From the NCBI RefSeq assembly GCF_014197615.1, contig NZ_JACIFY010000004.1, positions 186,001 to 250,000 of the forward strand: a stretch of DNA of 64,000 nt, written 5' to 3'. Under the pieces are notes generated by a model. It ran no database searches, was not told where the DNA came from, and saw only the letters and a list, made by a program, of their open reading frames with translations. Positions 47,891 through 57,630 of this stretch are shown in pieces (position 1 is the first letter of the stretch; every line of letters begins with the position of its first letter). The stretch is from Rhizobium esperanzae (GTDB lineage Bacteria > Pseudomonadota > Alphaproteobacteria > Rhizobiales > Rhizobiaceae). A program made the position numbers and the translations under genes.

Positions 47891-48931
47891 ATGACCACCG
47901 ATGAGGCAATTGACACCACCACGACATCTCGGGCCGTAGCGGTCCTCGGCGCAAACGGCCATACCGGGCGTTTTGTCGTTGCTGAACTCTTGCGGCGCGG
48001 GCTGCAGCCTATCGCGATTGGACGGAGTGCCGAGCGGCTGGCGGAGGCGGGCTTTCCGGAACGCGGCGTCGAATGCCGCGAAGCTGCGGTGGAGGACGAC
48101 GCGGCTCTGGACAGGGCGCTCGCCGGGGCGGCAGCGGTGATAAACTGCGCCGGGCCGTTCATGGACACGGCCGACGCGGTGGTGCGTGCGGCGTTGCGGG
48201 CGGGCATCCATTATCTCGACGTGACAGCTGAGCAGCCGAGCGTACAGGCGACGTTAGACCGTCACGAGGCTGCGGCCGGAAGAGCGGGCGTCGCCGTCAT
48301 CCCGGCGATGGGATTTTACGGCGGACTGGCCGACCTGCTGGTCGCCGCCGCCATGGATGATTGGGATGATGCCGACGCGATCGAGGTCTTCGTTGCGCTC
48401 GACAGTTGGCTGCCGACAAAAGGTACGCGCGTGACCGGAGAGAAGAACACAGCGCGGCGCCTGGCCGTCAACGGCGGGCAGCTTGAGCCGGTCGGCCAGC
48501 CGCCTGCCGAACGCATATCCACATTGCCGGAACCATTCGGCCAGCAGACATTCGTCGAACTTTCCTTTTCGGAAGTACCGCTGATCGCTCGTCGCCTCCA
48601 GACAAAGGAATTGCACACTTTTCTCGGCACAACGGCCCTGCGGGATGTTCGTGACCCGTCGACGCCGCCACCGCAGCCTGTTGACGAAACCGGTCGCTCG
48701 GCGCAGCGTTTTGCCGTGGAAGTGATTGTCTCGCAAGGCGACGTGCGTCGCCGGATCGTCGCCCAAGGACAGGACATCTACGCCGTCACGGCGCCGATTA
48801 TCTGCGAAGCGGTCCAGCGCGTCCTGTCAGGGGACATTCGCGATACTGGCGCAAAAGCACCGGCTGCGATTTTCGATGCCGAAAGTTTCCTGCGGGCGCT
48901 CGCCCCGCACCTGTCGGTCGCAGAAATGTAA
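47891..48931 (+). CDS. Saccharopine dehydrogenase-like NAD(P)-binding protein
   Basis: A 346-residue protein with the N-terminal Rossmann motif AVAVLGANGHTGRFVVAELL and the family pattern AAAVINCAGPFMDTADAVVRA, HYLDVTAEQPSV. The saccharopine dehydrogenase-like family includes trans-acting enoyl reductases; substrate is unknown. GGAGAGAAG precedes the ATG at 47891. Control by the divergent TetR gene is likely. Confidence 0.82.
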   Translation: MTTDEAIDTTTTSRAVAVLGANGHTGRFVVAELLRRGLQPIAIGRSAERLAEAGFPERGVECREAAVEDDAALDRALAGAAAVINCAGPFMDTADAVVRAALRAGIHYLDVTAEQPSVQATLDRHEAAAGRAGVAVIPAMGFYGGLADLLVAAAMDDWDDADAIEVFVALDSWLPTKGTRVTGEKNTARRLAVNGGQLEPVGQPPAERISTLPEPFGQQTFVELSFSEVPLIARRLQTKELHTFLGTTALRDVRDPSTPPPQPVDETGRSAQRFAVEVIVSQGDVRRRIVAQGQDIYAVTAPIICEAVQRVLSGDIRDTGAKAPAAIFDAESFLRALAPHLSVAEM

Positions 48932-49095
48932 AGGTAAATCCGAGACTTCAGATACTGAGGGGCGGCAACCGACCGATCTGACCATCGCAGAACTGGCCCG
49001 GATGCTGGATGCCGGCAAGCTGGGAACGCGTGCCGATGGAGATCGACGCGGCCGGGTGGAGACGACAAGTATCCGGCTTGCGGCTTGACCGCAAA

Positions 49096-50073
49096 CTATC
49101 TCCGCTCGACCGTCAGAACCATCGGCATGGCCCAATTGGCCTGAAGAACCGGCCAACGCAGCAATCTGACATTGTCATCCTCGACCTGTGCTTCCCATCG
49201 CGCATAAAATTTCTGGCTATAGCCGTTCAGCCGGACGCTGCGGTGCGCGAGGGGGCCGCCGTCGAGGTTGAGGGCGACCTTGAGATCGAGTGGCGACGCC
49301 TTGAGAAATTCCGCCAACCGATCGAGCGAGAAGAATGCCTCCTTCGTCGTGCCGATCAAGATGCGGCCTGAGCCGTCCTTGGCGACAAAGGTTCGATTGG
49401 CCAGCCAGCGGCTTTTCACGTTCACATGAGTCTGCCCGTCGTCGCCGATCAGGAGCGGATAGGAAACCATCGCATTCGTCGCCCCGGCAAGGGCACTTCC
49501 CCAATCTTGATGGGTCAGATCACGGATGTCGGCGGAGTTTGCGTCTGCAAAGAAGGCGCCGGCCTTCGCGTCATACTGCTGGGGACCCATCGCGATACCC
49601 TCACTGATGAAGGGCGTGTCGGGCCGGCCATGCATGTCGTAGTAGCTGCCGTTGACGATCAGCACGGCCTTGGGCAAGGCATGCTCCCATTCGTCGATGC
49701 CTTTGTCACCCTGTGACGCGTTATGCACGACGAAGCGGAAGCGCGTGGGATCAATCCTGCTGAGGAAAATGCGATCGACTTCGCGACCATCGGCAAGCAC
49801 CGGCAGCTCCGCCACCTCGAAGCCAACCTCAGGTTCCTGCCAGACCAGCGACCCCGGCTGCACGGCCGGGACCGGGTTCTTCAACGCCAATTGCATCGAG
49901 GCCGATAGCCGCTCATCGTCAGGCTTCACGGTGATCCAATAGGTCCCGCCACGGCGCAAGACGGTGTTGAACCCATAGGCGCCCGCGACCTGCCAAAGCC
50001 AACCGGCGCCGACAACAATCATTAGAACCAAAGCGGCAGTCAACCCGAACAGGAGCTTGCGAATTCCCGACAT
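49096..50073 (-). CDS. Phosphodiester glycosidase family protein (DUF2233/NAGPA-like)
   Basis: A 325-residue protein with an N-terminal signal/anchor helix (residues 5-28) followed by a NAGPA-like domain (VLIVNGSYYDMHGRPDTP, the LDGG motif in LNLDGGPLAHRSV). It is probably periplasmic and cleaves a sugar phosphodiester. The ATG at 50073 follows in-frame TTG codons. The 164 bases beyond its stop hold no supported gene. Confidence 0.82.
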   Translation of the reverse strand: MSGIRKLLFGLTAALVLMIVVGAGWLWQVAGAYGFNTVLRRGGTYWITVKPDDERLSASMQLALKNPVPAVQPGSLVWQEPEVGFEVAELPVLADGREVDRIFLSRIDPTRFRFVVHNASQGDKGIDEWEHALPKAVLIVNGSYYDMHGRPDTPFISEGIAMGPQQYDAKAGAFFADANSADIRDLTHQDWGSALAGATNAMVSYPLLIGDDGQTHVNVKSRWLANRTFVAKDGSGRILIGTTKEAFFSLDRLAEFLKASPLDLKVALNLDGGPLAHRSVRLNGYSQKFYARWEAQVEDDNVRLLRWPVLQANWAMPMVLTVERR

Positions 50074-50091
50074 CAAAATCTCTATAAGCAA

Positions 50092-50414
50092 ATAGTTAGG
50101 TTCAGCATGCGACGCGATGCGTTCGCCTGCACAAATGCAATTTCAAGTGGGGCTTTTCTACGACGACGATATTTACCGAACGCCGCGTCCTGCTTTTGCG
50201 GCTTCCGCGGCCTGTGAGGGAAAGCCGTCAACCGAAGCCCACCGGGTTTGCTGCATGACGTTAGCGTTGAGCTCCAGACGATCGCCTGCCGAACAGCCGC
50301 GCACGGCGTCATGGCTGCAGAAATATCAGGTCTTTGTTTCTCTACTTTCCGCGACCTTATTGAGGAGCCATGAGCTGAACAGTTCCCCGCCAAGACGCGG
50401 ATGCGCATATTACG
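50092..50414. other. Gene-free region
   Basis: I see no supported gene or clear repeat in these 323 bases between the glycosidase and the antitoxin gene. Confidence 0.3.
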
Positions 50415-50762
50415 TCAAGCCAGATCGTCAAGGTCGACTTCCAGCGTACGAGCGATCGCCTTTAGAGCATCTAGGGAGCCCTCTTTCTTTCCAGTCTCGA
50501 TTTCGGAAAGATAAGGCTGCGAGAGCCCGGCCTTTTCAGCCAGTTCCTTGATGCTGATGCCGCGATGCTTACGGAACACGCGGACAGGATCTTCACCGGC
50601 GATCAGCGCCTCGACGACGTCTTGAGGCCAGGTTTCTTCGCCATCGTCGATGCGCGCCTTTGCTGCGCGCGCGTCGCTGATATCGACAAGGTCCTGATAA
50701 TCATCTTCGGAAAGCAGCACATATCCCTTGCCGTCGATGGTTAGTTTCTGGATTTCACCCAT
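50415..50762 (-). CDS. XRE-type antitoxin of a type II toxin-antitoxin pair
   Basis: A 115-residue protein. The N-terminal part (LTIDGKGYVLLSEDDYQDLV) resembles a toxin-binding segment. The C-terminal part is an XRE HTH (ISIKELAEKAGLSQPYLSEI). It follows the toxin gene by nine bases, the toxin-first order of HigBA-like systems. It probably represses the pair through the palindrome at 51042. Confidence 0.85.
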   Translation of the reverse strand: MGEIQKLTIDGKGYVLLSEDDYQDLVDISDARAAKARIDDGEETWPQDVVEALIAGEDPVRVFRKHRGISIKELAEKAGLSQPYLSEIETGKKEGSLDALKAIARTLEVDLDDLA

Positions 50763-50771
50763 GGTGGTCTC

Positions 50772-51017
50772 CTATTCGTTATAAACATCGCCACGTGGGC
50801 CAGCTTTGATGACCAGGACCTGCATATTCTGGTCGTCTATGATGACCCGGTCCTGCCCAACGCGAATGCGAAAAAATTCGCTGCCTTGCAGCTTCTTGAG
50901 GTCCACTGTCTCGCCATTGGCGAAGGCTTCTACCTTGGCTACGATCGCGGCCGCGCGCTTCTGCTGCATTTTGCGGAGTGCCTTCATGGCAGCTTTGCTG
51001 TACGCGATCTTTTTCAT
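50772..51017 (-). CDS. RelE/ParE-family toxin
   Basis: An 81-residue protein of the RelE/ParE fold (KALRKMQQKRAAAIVAKVEA, LQGSEFFRIRVGQDRVIIDD, LVIKAGPRGDVY). RelE members cut mRNA on the ribosome; the exact target here is unknown. The start at 51017 fits the family length; the frame is open further upstream into the operator. Confidence 0.85.
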   Translation of the reverse strand: MKKIAYSKAAMKALRKMQQKRAAAIVAKVEAFANGETVDLKKLQGSEFFRIRVGQDRVIIDDQNMQVLVIKAGPRGDVYNE

Positions 51018-51041
51018 AATGGAATATAGCCTTTGGCGATT

Positions 51042-51058
51042 TATTTCGCAACGAAATA
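51042..51058. promoter_or_regulatory. Palindromic operator candidate of the toxin-antitoxin pair
   Basis: TATTTCG-CAA-CGAAATA is a perfect seven-base inverted repeat 25 bases upstream of the toxin start, in an AT-rich promoter-like stretch. Confidence 0.5.
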
Positions 51059-51094
51059 TTGCCAATGGCGATATCCATCAGAAAGCAGCATTGA

Positions 51095-51271
51095 GAGCCA
51101 TCGTTTGATTTCAGGGGCGCCGCCAGCGGACGGCTGGTGCAGAAATCGCGAATCGAGACCGTCAAGTACTATTCGAGGCGCGCACACAGGTCGAAACAAG
51201 CGGCCGTCGCGATGGCTGATTTCGAGGCCGAGCTGAACAAACGAAAAACGAAAATTGTCAAACCCGCGTGA
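51095..51271 (+). pseudogene. Possible C-terminal remnant of a tyrosine integrase
   Basis: An open frame of 58 codons without a start begins after a TGA at 51092 and ends at 51271. Its translation (RIETVKYYSRRAHRSKQAAV, ending KIVKPA) has the look of a phage integrase C-terminus. The fragment lies 75 bases from the 3' end of tRNA-Phe, a common integration site. Recognition is by eye only. Confidence 0.35.
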
Positions 51272-51346
51272 AAAACTTGTCAAACTCGGGTATTTGATGA
51301 GGGCGCACGATCTTGAAAAATGCAGCAGATACTATGCAGATGGCGA

Positions 51347-51422
51347 TGGTGCCCAGGACCGGAATCGAACCAGTGACACGCGGATTTTCAATCCGCTGCT
51401 CTACCAACTGAGCTACCTGGGC
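51347..51422 (-). tRNA. tRNA-Phe (GAA)
   Basis: The minus strand reads GCCCAGGTAGCTCAGTTGG at the 5' end, with anticodon loop TTGAAAA (GAA), T-loop GGTTCGATTCC and encoded 3' CCA. The acceptor stem GCCCAGG/CCTGGGC pairs perfectly. Confidence 0.98.
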
Positions 51423-51600
51423 TAACCTGCTTCCGATGGTTCCCTTTGGAAAAGGAACCGCGGGGCCTTGGTTCGCCCCGGAAGCGAGCGGGGTTATAGC
51501 ATCTTGTTCGGCCATGGCAAGCGTCAAATGACTCTTTTTTGACGGTCTTGCCGATTTTGCGGATTCATGAGGAAAAATAAGAGCTTCGCCGGTGGAATAT

Positions 51601-51813
51601 CTAGTTTTCCTCATCCGGGTAACCGGCCTTGGTCTCATCCTCGGCCACCGGAATGGCATAGGAGCCGGTCAGCCAGCGGGAGAGGTCGACCTCGCGGCAG
51701 CGGTTGGAGCAGAAGGGGTAATGTTCACGGTGCGAGGGTTTGCCGCATTCGGGGCAAGGGCGCGTCTTGCGCAGCGGTTCGACCTTGGCGGCGGCTTTCT
51801 TGTCTTCGGGCAT
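51601..51813 (-). CDS. yacG: DNA gyrase inhibitor YacG
   Basis: A 70-residue zinc protein with two Cys pairs (CPECGKP and FCSNRCREVDLSRWL). YacG binds GyrB and protects gyrase. The start MPEDKKAA at 51813 has GAGG upstream; a longer frame would run into maf. It follows maf by 37 bases. Confidence 0.92.
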   Translation of the reverse strand: MPEDKKAAAKVEPLRKTRPCPECGKPSHREHYPFCSNRCREVDLSRWLTGSYAIPVAEDETKAGYPDEEN

Positions 51814-51850
51814 GCTCGGTCCGTCCTCATTCAGGAATGAGCCGTCGGGC

Positions 51851-52471
51851 TCAGCCCTCGGGCCACCGGCTATGCACATCGAAGCCTTCGCCGGTCAGAA
51901 GCAGAATGGTTTCATAGAGCGGCAGGCCGACGACGTTGGTGTAGGAGCCCACCATCTTCTGCACGAAGGTGCCGGCGAGGCCCTGGATGCCGTAGGCGCC
52001 CGCTTTGCCGCGCCACTGGCCGGAGGCCAGGTAGTTCTCGATCTCGAAGCCGGACAGCCGCTTGAAGCGGACCTTGGTCTCGACGATCTTCTGGCGGATC
52101 TTGCGATCCGGCGTCACCAGGCAAACGCCGGTGTAGACCATATGGTTGCGCCCCGACAAGAGATGCAGCGAGCTCAACGCCTCGTCGGCGAATTCGGCCT
52201 TGCCGAGAATGCGCCGGCCAACGGCAACCACCGTATCGGCAGACAGGATATAGCTGCCCTTCCAGGTGATATCGCCCTTGATGGCGGCAAGGGCAGCTTC
52301 GGCCTTCTCAGCCGAAAGCCTGCGGGCGAGCGAACGCGGATGCTCCGACTTCTTCGGCGCCTCGTCGATATCCATCGGCATCAGCCGCGACGGCTCGATG
52401 CCGGCCTGGTTGAGCAGGTCGACGCGACGGGGCGAGCCCGAGGCCAGAATGAGCTTGTATTTCAGCGTCAT
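51851..52471 (-). CDS. maf: Maf-family nucleotide pyrophosphatase
   Basis: A 206-residue Maf protein ([55 protein letters not shown]). Maf enzymes hydrolyse non-canonical nucleoside triphosphates. The start at 52471 is set by the conserved N-terminus. It lies between infA and yacG in the usual rhizobial order. Confidence 0.95.
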   Translation of the reverse strand: MTLKYKLILASGSPRRVDLLNQAGIEPSRLMPMDIDEAPKKSEHPRSLARRLSAEKAEAALAAIKGDITWKGSYILSADTVVAVGRRILGKAEFADEALSSLHLLSGRNHMVYTGVCLVTPDRKIRQKIVETKVRFKRLSGFEIENYLASGQWRGKAGAYGIQGLAGTFVQKMVGSYTNVVGLPLYETILLLTGEGFDVHSRWPEG

Positions 52472-52528
52472 GGAACCTCGACCATCGGCAGACGGGAGCA
52501 AAAGCCCTTGCAGGACCTTCGGGCAAGC

Positions 52529-52747
52529 TTACTTGAAACGGTAGGTAATGCGGCCCTTGGTCAGGTCATAGGGCGTCATTTCCACCAGCACCTTGTCGCC
52601 GGCGAGAACGCGGATGCGGTTCTTGCGCATGCGGCCGGCGGTATGGGCGATGATCTCGTGTTCGTTTTCGAGCTTCACGCGGAACGTCGCATTCGGCAGA
52701 AGTTCGGTGACGATACCCGGGAATTCGAGGACTTCTTCTTTAGGCAT
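52529..52747 (-). CDS. infA: Translation initiation factor IF-1
   Basis: A 72-residue S1-fold protein ([40 protein letters not shown]) of standard IF-1 length, which binds the ribosomal A site during initiation. A 123-base gap upstream probably holds its promoter. Confidence 0.98.
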   Translation of the reverse strand: MPKEEVLEFPGIVTELLPNATFRVKLENEHEIIAHTAGRMRKNRIRVLAGDKVLVEMTPYDLTKGRITYRFK

Positions 52748-52870
52748 ATAGGTGTTTTCTTCCTGTGGGTTGAAGAGGCAGCGCAGCGCGCGCCTTTAAA
52801 ATTTGCGCGGAAACTACACAATCAACAGAGGTTTGTGAACCTTGTTGATCGGGCTTTCCGTCATTTGTTT

Positions 52871-53356
52871 TCATGCCGATTGCGCGGCAATGCCATTTCG
52901 TTTGAGTAGCCGGCTCTCGATGAGGCCGGTCAGGTGATCGCGGACCTCGCGGTAGCTTTCCAGAATCTGCTCGCGCGTGCCGCTGACGACCGTCGGATCC
53001 ATGGTCGGCCAGTAGACGACATCGATCGCATTCGAGCGGGTCAGCTCAAGGGCGGCATGATGGGCCTGCGGCGACAGCGTGATGATCAGATCGAAATAAT
53101 CGTCTTCGAGCTCTTCTAGAGTCTGCGGCAGGCGGCGCCCGAGGGAAAGCCCGATCTCATCGAGCACGACGTCGACGAAGGGATCGCGCTCGCCGGCGCG
53201 AACGCCGGCCGACCTTATATAGGTATTGGCGGGCAGCATGCTGCGGGCAATCGCTTCGGCCATCGGCGAGCGGATGGCATTCATGCCGCACATGAAGAGG
53301 ATGGCGCCCGGCCGCTTTCCCTCCTCGATGTCGGCGCCGAGATCCATGGCCGTCAC
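52871..53356 (-). CDS. Low-molecular-weight phosphotyrosine phosphatase-like protein
   Basis: A 161-residue protein with the Cys-x5-Arg loop ([15 protein letters not shown]) and a late Asp-Pro (WPTMDPTV) that would act as general acid. It may be a protein phosphatase or arsenate reductase relative. The GTG start at 53356 overlaps the UPF0262 stop by four bases; ATG at 53347 is the alternative. Confidence 0.88.
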   Translation of the reverse strand: MTAMDLGADIEEGKRPGAILFMCGMNAIRSPMAEAIARSMLPANTYIRSAGVRAGERDPFVDVVLDEIGLSLGRRLPQTLEELEDDYFDLIITLSPQAHHAALELTRSNAIDVVYWPTMDPTVVSGTREQILESYREVRDHLTGLIESRLLKRNGIAAQSA

Positions 53357-53826
53357 CCGCGCCAGTAGAGCACGCAGACCAGGGTGAACAGCCGCCGGGC
53401 GGTGTCGAAATCGACCTCTATCTTGCCGGCCAGCCTGTCCTTCAGCGTCTGCGAACCTTCATTGTGGATGCCGCGCCGGCCCATGTCGATCGCCTCGATG
53501 CGGCTCGGTGTGGCCGAACGGATCGCTTCATAATAGCTCTCGCAGATCATGAAGTAATCCTTGACGATCCGCCGGAAGGGGGTGAGCGACAGGATATGGG
53601 TGGCGACCGCGCCACCTTCTTCGGTGGTTATGGCAAAGACCAGCTTCGAATCGACTAGGGAGATATTCAGCCGGTAAGGCCCGCCGGCATGGCCGAGCGG
53701 CGCAAAGCTGTTCTCCTCGATCAGATCGAAGATGGCGACGGCGCGTTCATGCTCGACATCGGGCGTCGAACGGCCGATCGTATCGTCAAGGACGACGTCG
53801 CAGAGCCGGAAATCGCCCTTCGCCAT
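53353..53826 (-). CDS. UPF0262 family protein
   Basis: A 157-residue conserved alphaproteobacterial protein ([39 protein letters not shown]). Function is unknown. It starts five bases after the hisD stop and overlaps the phosphatase gene, so all three are likely one transcript. Confidence 0.9.
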   Translation of the reverse strand: MAKGDFRLCDVVLDDTIGRSTPDVEHERAVAIFDLIEENSFAPLGHAGGPYRLNISLVDSKLVFAITTEEGGAVATHILSLTPFRRIVKDYFMICESYYEAIRSATPSRIEAIDMGRRGIHNEGSQTLKDRLAGKIEVDFDTARRLFTLVCVLYWRG

Positions 53827-53830
53827 GCCC

Positions 53831-55129
53831 TCACCTTTCGAGGTTGAGGCGGATCGCGACCGATCGCGCATGGGCATCGAGGCCTTCGGAGACGGCCAGC
53901 GCGATTGCCGCCGGGCCGAGGGTGCGGAGCTGCTGCGGGCCGAGGCGCAGGATCGAGGTGCGCTTGACGAAATCGAGCACCGAAAGACCGGATGAGAAAC
54001 GCGCCGACCGAGCCGTCGGCAGCACATGGTTCGAACCGCCGACATAATCGCCGATCACCTCGGGCGTATGGGCGCCGATGAAGATCGCGCCGGCATTGCG
54101 GATACCGTCTAGGAGCCGGTCCGGATCGGCAACGGCAAGCTCCAGATGCTCGGCAGCGATGCGGTTGGCGAGCGGTATCGCCTGTTTCAGATCGGCAACA
54201 AGGATGACCGCGCCGAAATCGCGCCAGCTTGCCGCCGCCGTCTCGGCGCGATTGAGCGTCTTCAGCTGGCGTTCGACCGCCTGCTCCACCGCCTTGCCGA
54301 ATTCGGCATCGTCGGTGATCAGGATCGCCTGGGCGCTGACATCGTGCTCGGCCTGGGCCAGGAGGTCGGCGGCGATCCAATCGGGGTTGTTGTCCTTGTC
54401 GGCGATCACAAGCACTTCGGAGGGGCCGGCGATCATATCGATGCCGACGGTGCCGAAGACGTGGCGCTTGGCGGCAGCGACATAGGCATTGCCGGGGCCG
54501 GTGATCTTGGCGACCGGGGCGATCGTCTCGGTGCCATAGGCAAGGGCGGCGATCGCCTGGGCGCCGCCGACGCGATAAATTTCGGTCACGCCGACAAGTT
54601 TGGCAGCCGCCAGCACCGCCGGATTGACGGCGCCGCCAGTGGCGGGGACGGCGATGACGATGCGTTCGACGCCGGCGACCTTGGCCGGCACGGCATTCAT
54701 CAGCACGGAGCTCGGATAACTCGCGGTGCCGCCGGGAACATAGAGGCCGACAGCCTCGATCGCCGTCCAGCGCGAGCCGAGGCCGACGCCCATGTCGTCC
54801 TCGTAAATATCGTCCTTCGGCAGCTGCCGGCGATGATGGGATTCGATGCGCAGTGCGGCAAGCTTCAGCGCGCCCAGCACTTCGGCTGGCACCGCCTCGA
54901 TCGCCGCGTCGATCTCTTCCGGCGTGACGCGCATCGGGACTTTGGCGAAATCGATGCCGTCGAATTTCAAGGAATATTCGGCCAGCGCCACATCGCCGCG
55001 GGCCCTGACATCATCGATGATGGCGCGAACGGTAGCGTTCACATCCTCGGAAACTTCGCGCTTCGTCGTCAGAAAGGCGGCGAAATGCTGCTCGAACCCT
55101 TCCGATGCCTGATCCAGCCAGATTGCCAA
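53831..55129 (-). CDS. hisD: Histidinol dehydrogenase
   Basis: HisD catalyses the last two oxidations in histidine synthesis. The 432-residue protein has [50 protein letters not shown] and the zinc/catalytic region [17 protein letters not shown] and GGSNHVLPT. Length is normal for the family. Confidence 0.97.
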   Translation of the reverse strand: MAIWLDQASEGFEQHFAAFLTTKREVSEDVNATVRAIIDDVRARGDVALAEYSLKFDGIDFAKVPMRVTPEEIDAAIEAVPAEVLGALKLAALRIESHHRRQLPKDDIYEDDMGVGLGSRWTAIEAVGLYVPGGTASYPSSVLMNAVPAKVAGVERIVIAVPATGGAVNPAVLAAAKLVGVTEIYRVGGAQAIAALAYGTETIAPVAKITGPGNAYVAAAKRHVFGTVGIDMIAGPSEVLVIADKDNNPDWIAADLLAQAEHDVSAQAILITDDAEFGKAVEQAVERQLKTLNRAETAAASWRDFGAVILVADLKQAIPLANRIAAEHLELAVADPDRLLDGIRNAGAIFIGAHTPEVIGDYVGGSNHVLPTARSARFSSGLSVLDFVKRTSILRLGPQQLRTLGPAAIALAVSEGLDAHARSVAIRLNLER

Positions 55130-55185
55130 GGCCGATATTCCTTCTCAACTCGAAACCGCAATATTCAAACTTCAAGCGTCAAGCA

Positions 55186-55617
55186 CTAGAGGTGGCGAGG
55201 CTTGGAGGAAGCCTCCCAGGCACCGCCGATATCGGCCAGCTGGACCTCGATGCACTCGACATCGAGCGCGATCGACGCAGTGCCGGACAGCGACAGCTCG
55301 ATCGTGCCATCCGGCCCCTCGCCCTTCCGCTCGAAACGCAGCGCCAGCAGCGACAGCACCTCGTCGCGCTTGCCACGATCGATGCCGAGCGACCGCACGG
55401 CCAGCACGCGCTTGAAGACCAGAGCGGCCCGGCGGCGCTCGAAACCTTTGCGCTTGCGCTCGGCACCTTCCCAGACGAAACGATTGACGGCAAGGGCGAA
55501 CTGCGCGTCGCGCGGCGACCAGTCGATATCACCGACCTTGAAGACGCTGTCCTGCATATGCGCGGAAATGACCGCAAGGTCCTCGTCATCGAGCGCTACG
55601 AGCTTCAGATCGGTCAT
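55186..55617 (-). CDS. DUF2948 family protein
   Basis: A 143-residue conserved alphaproteobacterial protein (LVALDDEDLAVISAHMQDSV, FALAVNRFVWEGAERKRKGF). Function is unknown. It lies upstream of hisD by 56 bases, as in other rhizobia. Confidence 0.85.
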   Translation of the reverse strand: MTDLKLVALDDEDLAVISAHMQDSVFKVGDIDWSPRDAQFALAVNRFVWEGAERKRKGFERRRAALVFKRVLAVRSLGIDRGKRDEVLSLLALRFERKGEGPDGTIELSLSGTASIALDVECIEVQLADIGGAWEASSKPRHL

Positions 55618-55632
55618 TCGGTCTCAATCCCC

Positions 55633-55743
55633 AGAGCATGATGCCGAAAAGTGTGAGCGGTTTTCGGACAACATCATGCTCTTACCAATATTCAGAACAG
55701 GATTCGGATTCCAGGCCGCCCGGCCTGGAAACATCCTGTTCTG
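55633..55743. repeat. Two rhizobial palindromic elements
   Basis: Element 1 (55633-55682) has arms AGAGCATGATG and CATCATGCTCT with inner CCGAAAA/TTTTCGG. Element 2 (55693-55743) has arms CAGAACAGGAT and ATCCTGTTCTG with inner CCAGGCC/GGCCTGG. They look like the dispersed intergenic palindromes (RIME-like) of rhizobia. Confidence 0.75.
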
Positions 55744-55821
55744 GCACCGCCGGAATGGCGATGCGTCAGACAAGGGAAATAAGATGCTGCGATCAATTAC
55801 GCAACCGCGATGAACGGGGGC

Positions 55822-57114
55822 TTACTCGCTGATGCGCTCGACGATGGCGCCGCAACGGGTCAGCTTCTCCTCGAGACGCTCGAAACCGCGGTCGAGGTGA
55901 TAGACGCGCGAGACCGTGGTTTCGCCCTCGGCGGCAAGGCCGGCGATGACGAGCGAAACGGAGGCGCGCAGGTCGGTCGCCATGACCGGGGCGCCGCGCA
56001 GACGCTGGACACCCTCGATCTTCGCCGTCTGGCCGGACAGCGAAATCCGGGCGCCGAGGCGGGCAAGCTCCTGCACATGCATGAAGCGGTTTTCGAAGAT
56101 GGTCTCGGTAACATGCGAGATGCCCGAAGAGCGGGTCATCAGCGCCATGAACTGCGCCTGCAGATCGGTGGGGAAGCCCGGGAAGGGATCGGTGACGATA
56201 TCGACCGGCTTGATGCCGGCGCCGTTGCGCTTGATGCGCATGCCGTTGTTGGTCGACGAGATCTCGGCGCCGGCCCGGCGCAGCGTTTCCACCGCGGTTT
56301 CGAGCAGCGCCACATCGGTATTTTCGAGCACGACATCGCCGCCGGCCATGGCGACCGCCATGGCATAGGTGCCGGTCTCGATGCGATCCGGCAAAACGCG
56401 GTGGCGGGCGCCGGAGAGCGAGGTGACGCCTTCGATGGTGAGGGTCGCAGTACCGGCGCCGGAGATCTTGGCGCCCATGGCGTTCAGGCAGTTGGCGAGA
56501 TCGACGACCTCAGGCTCGCGAGCGGCATTGCCGATAACCGTCGTGCCGCGGGCAAGGGTGGCGGCCATCATCAACACATGGGTGGCGCCGACGGAAACCT
56601 TCGGGAAGGTATAGCGCGCGCCGATCAGGCCGCCGGCCGGCGCCCTGGCATTGATGTAACCGGCATCGATTTCCATGGTCGCGCCAAGCGCCGTCAGGCC
56701 CTCGATGAAGAGATCGACGGGGCGCGTGCCGATGGCGCAGCCGCCCGGCAGCGACACGCGGCAATGGCCTTCGCGCGCCAAGAGCGGGCCGATGACCCAG
56801 AAGGAGGCGCGCATCTTCGAGACCAGCTCATAGGAAGCGGTGGTATCGACGATGGTGCGGCAGGTGAAATGGATGGTGCGGGCGTAGGAATCTTCCTGGC
56901 GCTCGCGGCGGCCGTTGACGGCGACATCGACGCCGTGATTGCCGAGAATGCGCATCAACAGTTCGACATCGGCCAGATGCGGCACGTTTTCCAGCGTCAG
57001 CGTATCGCTGGTCAGAAGCGAGGCGATCATCAGCGGCAGTGCGGCATTCTTGGCGCCGGAAATCGGGATGATGCCATTCAGCTCATTACCGCCGACAATT
57101 CTGATACGATCCAT
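55822..57114 (-). CDS. murA: UDP-N-acetylglucosamine 1-carboxyvinyltransferase MurA
   Basis: MurA performs the first committed step of peptidoglycan synthesis. The 430-residue protein has the substrate Lys in [12 protein letters not shown], the catalytic Cys in [16 protein letters not shown] and [12 protein letters not shown]. Length is normal. Upstream 91 bases separate it from a small gene on the same strand. Confidence 0.97.
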   Translation of the reverse strand: MDRIRIVGGNELNGIIPISGAKNAALPLMIASLLTSDTLTLENVPHLADVELLMRILGNHGVDVAVNGRRERQEDSYARTIHFTCRTIVDTTASYELVSKMRASFWVIGPLLAREGHCRVSLPGGCAIGTRPVDLFIEGLTALGATMEIDAGYINARAPAGGLIGARYTFPKVSVGATHVLMMAATLARGTTVIGNAAREPEVVDLANCLNAMGAKISGAGTATLTIEGVTSLSGARHRVLPDRIETGTYAMAVAMAGGDVVLENTDVALLETAVETLRRAGAEISSTNNGMRIKRNGAGIKPVDIVTDPFPGFPTDLQAQFMALMTRSSGISHVTETIFENRFMHVQELARLGARISLSGQTAKIEGVQRLRGAPVMATDLRASVSLVIAGLAAEGETTVSRVYHLDRGFERLEEKLTRCGAIVERISE

Positions 57115-57205
57115 GTGCGCTTACTTCCTGAAAGTTCTGCCGTGAAAGAGGAGTGAGGTGTTTAGGGGATTTATCAAAACGCTTCAATTGGCGAGGGACG
57201 GAACA

Positions 57206-57400
57206 TTACGATTCGTCCATTTTTGCGGCGGGCAGACCATTTGTTTCGTCGGCCTGGCCGGAACGGCGGGCGCGCACCTGCTGTTTGCGTCTTGAAAGAT
57301 TTTCTCTGAGCTTGTCGGCGGCACGCTCGCGGCGCAGCTTCGCCTGGGCCTCGATCGCCTCTTTGCGGCTCTGCTGGCCGGTTTCGGTCTTGTCGTTCAT
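57206..57400 (-). CDS. Small basic hypothetical protein
   Basis: A 64-residue highly charged protein (KEAIEAQAKLRRERAADKLR, ENLSRRKQQVRARR). The helical Arg/Lys/Glu pattern resembles conserved small rhizobial proteins found next to murA. The start at 57400 is the only good Met; the ribosome site is weak. Confidence 0.6.
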   Translation of the reverse strand: MNDKTETGQQSRKEAIEAQAKLRRERAADKLRENLSRRKQQVRARRSGQADETNGLPAAKMDES

Positions 57401-57555
57401 GTCGACAGGATTAGCCGAATTCGCGCCGATCCAAAAGGCCCCAGCATGGCAATCCACGCGAAGTTGGAATTTGCTGCTTGCGCTTGCCGTCAAGCTGTGG
57501 CAATAGCCGCCCCGTTCCCGCAATTGAGCCGCTTGGCTCCACGCGGTCTGGTCCT

Positions 57556-57630
57556 GCTGCCGTAGCTCAGTGGTAGAGCACACCCTTGGTAAGGGTGAGG
57601 TCGGTGGTTCAATCCCACTCGGCAGCACCA
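57556..57630 (+). tRNA. tRNA-Thr (GGT)
   Basis: GCTGCCGTAGCTCAGTGG at the 5' end, anticodon loop TTGGTAA (GGT), T-loop GGTTCAATCC and encoded CCA. The acceptor stem GCTGCC/GGCAGC pairs. A phage-like gene block starts just beyond its 3' end. Confidence 0.98.

Noticed and set aside
48932-49088. Frame reading LTIAELARMLDAGKLG after the saccharopine-like gene
   Set aside because: It looks faintly like a coding tail but has no start or ribosome site of its own; may be a remnant, not supportable as a gene.
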